Source: Cytophagales bacterium
GTDB taxonomy: Bacteria > Bacteroidota > Bacteroidia > Cytophagales > Cyclobacteriaceae
Reading direction: 5' to 3'
Assembly: GCA_022360055.1 (NCBI GenBank)
Contig: JAKSDO010000047.1
Span: 31,563-95,562 of the forward strand
DNA: 64,000 nt
Part shown: positions 57,774-64,000 of the stretch, in pieces
Layout of the letters: each line of letters begins with the position of its first letter
Position numbering within the stretch: position 1 is the first letter of the stretch
Translations under genes and position numbers: made by a program
The notes under the pieces: generated by a model
The model's input: the letters and a program-made list of their open reading frames with translations, nothing else
Database searches by the model: none
Told to the model about the DNA's origin: nothing

Positions 57774-58673
57774 ATGAGAACAATACCATTTTTTTTGGCG
57801 ATCCCGGTTCTATTTGCTTTGACCGCACCATGCCCGGCACAATCCAGGGTAACTGCGGAAAAAAAAGGAGATAAAATTGAAATCAGGATTAACGGAAGCC
57901 TACTGACGAATTACATCCTCTCGGAGCACGAGAAGTATCCCTTTTTCTACCCTGTAAACGGACCGTCCAAAGCGAGCGTAACTTCCATGAGAAACGCGAA
58001 TTATCCGCATCACAGTTCGCTGTTTTTCGGATGCGACCGGGTTAATGGCGGCAACTACTGGCAGGAAGGCTTGCTGCGCGGGCAGATCGTTCCCCTGCGG
58101 GCGGATATCATGGAGACAGGAGGCGAAAAGGTCGTGATTGAGAACGAAAACATCTGGAAGCGTCCGGGGGCAATGGCCCCCATCAAAGATCTTCGAACCA
58201 TCAAAATTTCCGCTCCTTCGGAAGATTTGTATCAAATTGATTTTGACATTACCATGGAGATGCTGGTGGATGTAACCGTACAAAAAACCAACCATTCGCT
58301 GTTTAGCGGGAGGATGGATCCCGATCTGGCTGTGACAAACGGAGGCACCATGGTAAATGCCGAAGGTGAAACCGGAGAAAAAAACACCTTTGGGAAACGG
58401 TCTGCGTGGATGGATTATCATGGCAAAAGAATGGGCGGAATCGAAGGTATGGCCATACTGCAGCACCCGACCAATGCCTGGTTCCCCGCGCCGTGGTTTA
58501 CCCGCGATTATGGTTTTTTCTCCCCTACTCCGATGTACTGGCCCGAAAATGATAAAACCACGGACCTCAAAAAGGGGGATACGATTAAACTGCGTTACCG
58601 GGTGCTCGTGCATACGGGCGATCATAAAGAAGCCAAAATTGCCGAACTTTTTGAAAAGTATAAAAGCGAGTAG
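57774..58673 (+). CDS. secreted DUF6807/PmoA-like protein 2
   Basis: 299 residues with a signal peptide ending CPAQS. It has the shorter form of the family: YPFFYPVNGPSKASVTSMRNANYPHHSSLFFGCDRVNGG, with H-H in place of the H-H of its neighbour, and GPM-like AWMDYHGKRMGGIEGMAILQHP. Together with the first copy it brackets the oxidoreductase, suggesting the three act on the same compound. Confidence 0.82.
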   Translation: MRTIPFFLAIPVLFALTAPCPAQSRVTAEKKGDKIEIRINGSLLTNYILSEHEKYPFFYPVNGPSKASVTSMRNANYPHHSSLFFGCDRVNGGNYWQEGLLRGQIVPLRADIMETGGEKVVIENENIWKRPGAMAPIKDLRTIKISAPSEDLYQIDFDITMEMLVDVTVQKTNHSLFSGRMDPDLAVTNGGTMVNAEGETGEKNTFGKRSAWMDYHGKRMGGIEGMAILQHPTNAWFPAPWFTRDYGFFSPTPMYWPENDKTTDLKKGDTIKLRYRVLVHTGDHKEAKIAELFEKYKSE

Positions 58674-59085
58674 ATTTGATAAGCCCGTATTAAGATGACG
58701 TGACGGGGATTCCGGCATTCGGAATAATTATGAAGGAAAGGCAGAATGTAAACCGAAAGACCAGCATGATAATGATATTTGGTCTAACGATCTTGGCGTG
58801 CTCTTTTGTATTGATTGGTTATGGTAATTACACCGGTGAAATGGTCGGTGGAGGATATTGATTTCGTATAAAAGGCATCGTATAGATTCTCTGCCGGATA
58901 AACCTTAAGTGTTGTTTCTCCCGGCAACTGATGTTGCGCGGACCTGTCGCAAGATCCTTTACACAACTTATGATTTCATGATGTCTCACCGATAGCCGGC
59001 GGGGTGTGCAGACGCTTTTTCGGGAGTAAAAAGCGAAGCAAGAATATGACTTGCGCAACATCAGTTCATAATTTCGGCTTGTGGA
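58674..59085. other. intergenic region with nested inverted repeats
   Basis: 412 bp between convergent genes. It contains a 14-bp perfect inverted repeat (58926-58939 with 59054-59067) and, inside it, an 8-bp stem CGCTTTTT/AAAAAGCG (59013-59035). Small open frames here look like chance. Confidence 0.5.
58926..59067. repeat. 142-bp element bounded by 14-bp inverted repeats
   Basis: AACTGATGTTGCGC at 58926-58939 and its exact reverse complement at 59054-59067. No transposase and no obvious target-site duplication are seen; it could be a MITE-like remnant or a large folded RNA end shared by the convergent genes. Confidence 0.5.
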
Positions 59086-60318
59086 TCACTCGATCGTCCA
59101 GATATCATTTGATTTTTCAAGCTCATTGATGTACAGGACTTTAGTATCCAATTCCGTACGATCAATGCCACTTACCCGAAATAAAACTTCAAAATGATCC
59201 GGGATCTTTCCGAACTCGGACTTCATTTGATCCTCCAGCCTGGCGATTGAATTCGGGTCGGTAAAATTTTTCAGGCTTTGAGAAGTGGCAGTGTCCCAAA
59301 GTCCTCCGAACATAAAGATCGTATTGTTGTTAGGCCCGGGATACTTTGCCACAAAACCATAATCGGTATGGAAATTATCCGGATCCCCGGATGGATAATA
59401 CAATTCTCGATCGTCTGACTGATCTGCGCGATATTCCAATGTATCGTCGTGTATTAAATTGAACTTGCTGTTCTTGAAGTAATTATTAAACAGGCCTGCG
59501 GTTTTCTGCATGCCGACAAAAATAATATTGTGGTCGTGAAGGTCCTTGGCATCAATCCTGGAAATTACCCTGGTTTGGAAATGTTTATGTTTCGAAAAAA
59601 AGATTTTAGTCAGGCTTTCAATCCAGTTACTGCTGTTTTTTATCAAATAGGTATAGGAAAGGTCTCCGATCTCTTTTGTCGAATCCGGATAGTTCTTTTT
59701 ATATAGCTCAAATTCATCCACAGTGTTAATTTCAGGTATGCGGATCGTTCTGGTCATCCCATTCGTTCGATCCTCCTCGGAAAAAATAAAAAGATCACCG
59801 AGTACCAAGAGGGGCAGTCGATTATCTTTTATAAAGGTGGACCAGAACTTTGATTCGGGCAGCACTTCATAGGACTCAACGACTTTACGTTTTCCCGTCC
59901 AAAAAACAAAATTGAGAACAATTGACGGCACTAAAACTGCTAATGAACCAAACGCAATAATCCTGTATTTAATGGAATTGTCGGGGCCTTTGGCAGATAT
60001 GCGCTTTGATATTTGAACTCTGTAACCGCCCTTTGGGATCGATATTTCAAATTCTTCAACCTTCCCTTCATTGTCATAGTATCTTTTAAGTTTTTTTCTT
60101 AAGTTGAAGATATATACCCTTACTTTCGCACTGTCATAATCTTCGACAGTAGCGGCTCCAAACACCTGGGCCCCAATCGTTGCCTCTTTTGGAATGCTGC
60201 CGGATTGTGTACACGCGATTAAGTATTTTAACAGATTTACATAAGTCATGGACGTGCCAAACGACTTGCTCCTTACGATCCGTTCTACCAATTGATCGTC
60301 TATGAGGTTTTCTTCCAT
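59086..60318 (-). CDS. membrane-anchored winged-helix regulator, CadC-like
   Basis: 410 residues. The N-terminal winged-helix DNA-binding domain (about 15-105) has KVRVYIFNLRKKLKRYYD and the wing FEISIPKGGYRV; one membrane segment lies at about 118-140 (YRIIAFGSLAVLVPSIVLNF); the remaining ~265 residues are outside the cytoplasm and resemble no sensor I know (LPLLVLGDLFIFSEED, IIFVGMQKTAGLF, NNTIFMFGGLWDTATSQSL). One-protein transmembrane signalling is implied. It is divergent from the dioxygenase-MFS-UroD operon. Confidence 0.82.
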   Translation of the reverse strand: MEENLIDDQLVERIVRSKSFGTSMTYVNLLKYLIACTQSGSIPKEATIGAQVFGAATVEDYDSAKVRVYIFNLRKKLKRYYDNEGKVEEFEISIPKGGYRVQISKRISAKGPDNSIKYRIIAFGSLAVLVPSIVLNFVFWTGKRKVVESYEVLPESKFWSTFIKDNRLPLLVLGDLFIFSEEDRTNGMTRTIRIPEINTVDEFELYKKNYPDSTKEIGDLSYTYLIKNSSNWIESLTKIFFSKHKHFQTRVISRIDAKDLHDHNIIFVGMQKTAGLFNNYFKNSKFNLIHDDTLEYRADQSDDRELYYPSGDPDNFHTDYGFVAKYPGPNNNTIFMFGGLWDTATSQSLKNFTDPNSIARLEDQMKSEFGKIPDHFEVLFRVSGIDRTELDTKVLYINELEKSNDIWTIE

Positions 60319-60594
60319 AACCTTAGCAACTTACAAAAACAGCTATTTTAACGGTTTGCGTAACTGTTTATTAACGTTATCTCCATCCAAAAATAGTATT
60401 ATGTTTGGTAAATAGTAAGTGATTGCGATCCGGATTATTCGGATAATAAATAAAATTTCCCCGAAGGATCAAACCATTAAAAAATGGACAGAAGATTATA
60501 TTTCTCACTGCATAATTTATGTATATGATTGCCCCGGCATTTGTGAGGATCAGCACCGCCAGGATAAAACTGCCAATTTAAACCACAATCCGGT

Positions 60595-61377
60595 ATGCTG
60601 ACAGAAAAGGATAAACAACAATACGATAAAGATGGATACATCATAAAAAGGTCATTCTATTCCAGGCAAGAGATTGATCTGCTCTTTGATATTTCCAGGC
60701 ACGACAATGTGATCGGAGATCATACCTACGGACGTAAAGATAAAGATGGAAATACAACCAAGCTGGCGTTATGGTATTCGCTGGGGAATAATATTTACAG
60801 CGCATTTGCCCGTTCGGAAAGAATGGTAAACGGAGTGGAGCTGCTGCTGGACGGGCGTCCGTGTCACTTTCATACCAAGCTGATGCAGAAAGAACCAAAG
60901 GTCGGAGGGGCATGGGAATGGCATCAGGACTATGGGTACTGGTATCATGATGGATTTTTGTATCCGCACATGATGAGTGTGATGATCGCTTTAACAACGG
61001 CAAACAAAGAGAACGGGTGTCTTCAGGTAATTAAAGGCTCGCACCTGATCGGCCGGATAGAGCATACGATAACCGGCGATCAAAAAGGTAGTGACGCGAA
61101 CATTGTCAATGTGGCCCTGAAGCGGTTGAAGCACGAGTTTGTTGAATTAGAACCGGGAGACACATTGTTTTTCCATGGAAATTTACTCCACCGGTCCGAC
61201 AAAAATAATAGTAACCAACCCAGGTGGTCACTCATCTCCACTTGGAACCGGATCGATAACAAACCATATAAAGCGCAAAACCCATCGAGCTATACGCCGG
61301 TCAGCGCCATCGCTGATGATGAAATTTTAAAAAGTAAAATGGGAGGAATTTCGGAGGCTTCCGACTTCCATCACTAA
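60595..61377 (+). CDS. phytanoyl-CoA dioxygenase (PhyH) family protein
   Basis: 260 residues. Iron ligands are the H-x-D in WEWHQDYGYW and the distal His in FHGNLLHRSDKN; the Arg in QPRWSLISTWNR is the likely 2-oxoglutarate anchor. CLQVIKGSHLIGRIEH is the family's characteristic loop. It starts the rightward operon, 55 nt before the MFS gene, so its substrate probably relates to the imported solute. Confidence 0.87.
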   Translation: MLTEKDKQQYDKDGYIIKRSFYSRQEIDLLFDISRHDNVIGDHTYGRKDKDGNTTKLALWYSLGNNIYSAFARSERMVNGVELLLDGRPCHFHTKLMQKEPKVGGAWEWHQDYGYWYHDGFLYPHMMSVMIALTTANKENGCLQVIKGSHLIGRIEHTITGDQKGSDANIVNVALKRLKHEFVELEPGDTLFFHGNLLHRSDKNNSNQPRWSLISTWNRIDNKPYKAQNPSSYTPVSAIADDEILKSKMGGISEASDFHH

Positions 61378-61431
61378 AACTATGGTCGAATTTAAAAGGA
61401 GGCAAACTGCGACATCCTTGTTTTTATTCGC

Positions 61432-62733
61432 ATGAATAAACCCGGAACATTGAAGGATCAACGGAATCGACCCATAAAGAAAACCAACTTCAGGTGGGCA
61501 ATTGTCGCCCTATTGTTTTTCGCTACAACCGTAAATTATTTCGACAGGTTTTTAATGGGGATTTTGGCCCCATGGCTGGAAACTGAAATTGGCTGGACGG
61601 AGTTGGAATATGGCTACATTGTTTCATCGTTTCAGTTTGCCTACGCTATTGGCACCTTATTGGCAGGATATGTTATTGATCGCTTGGGAACCCGCTGGGG
61701 TTTCGCACTTGCAGTGAGCTTGTGGAGTATTGCGAGCATGTTGCATGCTGCAGCCCGGAGCTGGATCGGTTTCGCCTTTGCACGCATAGGATTAGGCATA
61801 AGCGAAGCCGGAAATTTTCCGGCTTCGATAAAAACGGTAGCCGAATGGTTCCCCAAAAAGGAAAGGGCTCTTGCGACAGGATTGTTTAACGGAGGGTCAA
61901 ATGTCGGCGCCATTTTGGCACCTGTTTTAATTCCCGTCATAATTGCTTCGTTCGGTTCCTGGGAATGGGTGTTTATCTTATCCGGTTTTCTGGGCTTTTT
62001 CTGGCTGATATTCTGGTTTGTTTTCTATAGAAGTCCTCGGAAAAGCAGATTTGCCAACCGGGTTGAAGTTGACTATATCGAGGAAGGGGAGTCCGAAGTT
62101 GAAACCATGAAAGTGAGCTGGATCAGGCTGCTGCGGCACAGGCAAACCTGGGCGGTGGCACTAGGTAAATTATTTGCAGATCCGGTCTGGTATTTTTATC
62201 TGTTCTGGGGGGCTAAATTTTTGCATTCTAAATTCGGGATCGACCTAAAAGAGCTTGCCTTACCATTGGTTTCCATCTACGTAATTGCTGATCTGGGGGG
62301 AATAGCAGGCGGCGCCATATCTTCGGCCCTCATAAAAAAAGGCAAATCTGTCAATTTCTCCAGAAAGGTAACCATGTTGGGAGCTGCCCTATTGGTACTG
62401 CCCGTAATGACTGTTCCTCACTATTCTTCTATGTTTATTAGCGTAGGGTTTATTGCCCTGGCCGCAGCATCGCATTGCGCCTGGACGGCGAACATATTTA
62501 CCCTGGCTTCGGACCTGTTCCCGAAACGCGTCGTCGCGACCGTTACCGGTTTTGGCACTACGGTAAGTACCATGGGCGGTATGCTGATGGCATTTCTTGT
62601 AGGTTATGTACTAAATGAATCCGGGACAAAGGGTTATAATGTCGCCTTTGCTGTTGCATCGTGCGGTTATCTAATCGGAATAAGTATCATTCACCTTCTG
62701 GTCCCCGGATTACAACCCTTAAAAAAAATATAA
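61432..62733 (+). CDS. MFS transporter, anion:cation symporter (hexuronate/sugar-acid) type
   Basis: 433 residues with twelve hydrophobic segments. Family marks are TTVNYFDRFLMGILAPWL in the first segment, GYVIDRLGTRWG, and ARIGLGISEAGNFPASIKTVAEWFPKKERALATGLFNGGSNVGAI, which match ExuT-like ACS transporters. It likely imports a sugar acid or related anion. Its stop is followed without gap by the next start codon. Confidence 0.9.
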   Translation: MNKPGTLKDQRNRPIKKTNFRWAIVALLFFATTVNYFDRFLMGILAPWLETEIGWTELEYGYIVSSFQFAYAIGTLLAGYVIDRLGTRWGFALAVSLWSIASMLHAAARSWIGFAFARIGLGISEAGNFPASIKTVAEWFPKKERALATGLFNGGSNVGAILAPVLIPVIIASFGSWEWVFILSGFLGFFWLIFWFVFYRSPRKSRFANRVEVDYIEEGESEVETMKVSWIRLLRHRQTWAVALGKLFADPVWYFYLFWGAKFLHSKFGIDLKELALPLVSIYVIADLGGIAGGAISSALIKKGKSVNFSRKVTMLGAALLVLPVMTVPHYSSMFISVGFIALAAASHCAWTANIFTLASDLFPKRVVATVTGFGTTVSTMGGMLMAFLVGYVLNESGTKGYNVAFAVASCGYLIGISIIHLLVPGLQPLKKI

Positions 62734-63885
62734 ATGAACTCAAGAGAACGAATATTGACAACACTCAACCATAACGAACCCGATCGCATTCCCTATGATC
62801 TGGCCGGCTCGACCTGGACAGGCATAACAAACACCGCCTACCAAAATCTAAGTGAATATCTGGGGTTTGAAAGATCAGCCCCAAATTGGTCAGACGTGAT
62901 CCAACAAGTTGTTATTCCTTCGGAAGAAATGCTGGATAAACTCCGGGTAGATACGCGGGGTATTTTTCCACTTACAAGTCACAACTGGGAAGTCTTTTCA
63001 AAATCCAAGGACTGCGGAGATTACTGGGAGTACTATGATGAATGGAATTTTGTGCATCATTTCCCAAAACACGGGTATTGGTTTTCCTTAGTTAAAAATC
63101 CTATGGCTGGAGTCGATTTCACTCAAGAAAATGTTGTAGAGCACTTCAATTGGCCCGATGCCGAAAACAAATTGCGATTTGCCGGTTTACGTGAACAAGC
63201 CATCCGGTTCAGAGATCAGGGAAAAATAGTCATGACAAAAGGGCTTTGCGCAGGCTTGTTTGAAATGCACCAGCGCATTCGGGGAATGGAAAATGCCATG
63301 CTTGATCCCTTTATGTTTTCAGAGAACTCCGATAAGCTGATTGGAAAGCTTGCGGACTTAAAGATTGAATTCTGGAATGCCGCATTAGATGAATTAGGGG
63401 ATGTCGTCGACATTGCAGGGGAAGGGGATGATTATGGAACACAGCAGTCACAACTGATTAGCCCGGAGCAATTTAGAGATTACTACAAACCTCATTTCGC
63501 CCGGGTGCTGGGGTTTATAAAACAAAAGGCTCCCGGTGTAAAGCTGTTGTTTCATTCCTGCGGAAATGTCCGGCCGATCATTCCGGATCTAATCGAAATG
63601 GGGGTTGATATTCTCAATCCCGTTCATGTGAACGCGGAAGGGATGGAGCCTGTTCAATTGAAAAAGGACTTTGGAAAAGACATCGTGTTTTGGGGCGGCG
63701 GCGTTGATACTCAAAAGATACTACCAACGGGGACACCGGCAGAGGTGAACGATGATGTGAAACGAAACATTGAAGCTCTGGCCCCCGGAGGAGGTTTTGT
63801 TTTTTGTACTGTTCATAACATTCAGGCCGAGGTTCCGCCGGAAAATATTATGGCGATGTGGAATACACTTATCAATACAAACTAA
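62734..63885 (+). CDS. uroporphyrinogen decarboxylase-like (URO-D/methyltransferase) protein
   Basis: 383 residues of the URO-D fold. N-terminus NSRERILTTLNHNEPDRIPYDL, zinc-type ligands in LFHSCGNVRP and VFCTVHNIQAEVP, and WGGGVDTQKILPTGTP. This subgroup is close to corrinoid-dependent methyltransferases (MtaA/MtbA-like) rather than heme enzymes, and is often found with sugar-catabolic operons without known role. The stop of the MFS gene directly abuts its start. Confidence 0.85.
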   Translation: MNSRERILTTLNHNEPDRIPYDLAGSTWTGITNTAYQNLSEYLGFERSAPNWSDVIQQVVIPSEEMLDKLRVDTRGIFPLTSHNWEVFSKSKDCGDYWEYYDEWNFVHHFPKHGYWFSLVKNPMAGVDFTQENVVEHFNWPDAENKLRFAGLREQAIRFRDQGKIVMTKGLCAGLFEMHQRIRGMENAMLDPFMFSENSDKLIGKLADLKIEFWNAALDELGDVVDIAGEGDDYGTQQSQLISPEQFRDYYKPHFARVLGFIKQKAPGVKLLFHSCGNVRPIIPDLIEMGVDILNPVHVNAEGMEPVQLKKDFGKDIVFWGGGVDTQKILPTGTPAEVNDDVKRNIEALAPGGGFVFCTVHNIQAEVPPENIMAMWNTLINTN

Positions 63886-63956
63886 GTCATTGATCACTTC
63901 AGACATCATTTGAGAAGAAATTGGAACTAAATACTAAATAATTTAAACTCAATAAA

Positions 63957-64000
63957 ACGCGACCGGCAGGACCGGAGCAAATTCAGGACACACACGAGCA
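63957..64000 (+). repeat. duplicated leader element, copy 2, cut by window edge
   Basis: From 63962 the sequence matches copy 1 at 36 of 39 positions and copy 3 at 34 of 39. The first ATG of the other copies is ACG here. If the spacing holds, a start codon lies about 64047, outside the window. Confidence 0.65.

Noticed and set aside
60400..60407. TATGTTTG as a -7 box for the PhyH-MFS-UroD operon
   Set aside because: No TTG lies 19-21 nt upstream and the distance to the first gene is long, so the match is not convincing.
62734..63885. Heme-biosynthetic uroporphyrinogen decarboxylase (hemE)
   Set aside because: Length and the HSCGN and CTVHN metal-ligand motifs point to the methyltransferase-like branch, and no other tetrapyrrole gene is nearby.

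Overview
The window looks like a chromosomal segment of a Bacteroidota bacterium, probably a Cytophagales-like free-living or marine lineage. The evidence is a SusC/SusD outer-membrane pair with an N-terminal STN domain, an adjacent FecI/FecR sigma/anti-sigma pair, Bacteroidota-type promoters (TTG, 20 nt, TAnnTTTG), many secreted glycosidases, twin-arginine Gfo/Idh/MocA proteins and a Bacteroidota-type contractile-injection cluster. The species cannot be named from the sequence.

Region 1 (1-9847, + strand) is the distal end of an extracellular contractile injection system (eCIS) locus: the C-terminal part of a large cluster protein, the CIS tape-measure protein, a small acidic protein, a 1268-residue DUF4157 protein that carries an HNH-like nuclease motif and a long beta-repeat tail (probable cargo), a TPR protein and the cluster's AAA+ ATPase. 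A convergent LuxR-type regulator (9898-10701) closes it.

Region 2 (11050-28077, all - strand, transcribed right to left) is a polysaccharide/glycoconjugate utilisation locus. FecI and FecR are followed by SusC, SusD, a GH16 lipoprotein, a DUF4091 (GH123-like) protein, three endonuclease/exonuclease/phosphatase (EEP) proteins, a calcineurin-like metallophosphoesterase and a GH95-type glycosidase. The number of phosphoesterases suggests a phosphate-containing glycan or glycolipid substrate; that is inference.

Region 3 (28084-50915, all - strand) continues with a phytanoyl-CoA-type dioxygenase, two DUF5107 proteins, a second metallophosphoesterase next to a decayed EEP gene, GH29 fucosidase, a diheme HzsA-like protein, GH109, GH2 and GH20 glycosidases, an N-acetylhexosamine 1-kinase-like enzyme, a sugar nucleotidyltransferase and a LacI-type regulator. 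Together with region 2 this could strip Fuc, Gal, GalNAc and GlcNAc from a complex glycan and return the HexNAc to the nucleotide-sugar pool.

Region 4 (51134-58673) is a compact LacI regulon. The regulator gene lies between a leftward operon (small ORF plus DUF2264 protein) and a rightward operon (DUF6807/PmoA-like, Gfo/Idh/MocA, DUF6807/PmoA-like). Each operon is preceded by the same ACACAATCG(A/G)TTGTGT palindrome placed exactly over the -33 element of a consensus promoter.

Region 5 (59086-63885) has a membrane-anchored winged-helix regulator divergent from a dioxygenase-MFS transporter-uroporphyrinogen-decarboxylase-like operon.

The least expected signal is a 93-bp element found three times (27332, 37791 reverse, 63957 running off the window). 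In the two complete copies an ATG lies exactly 90 nt upstream of a second ATG; one copy leads directly into the GH29 start codon.
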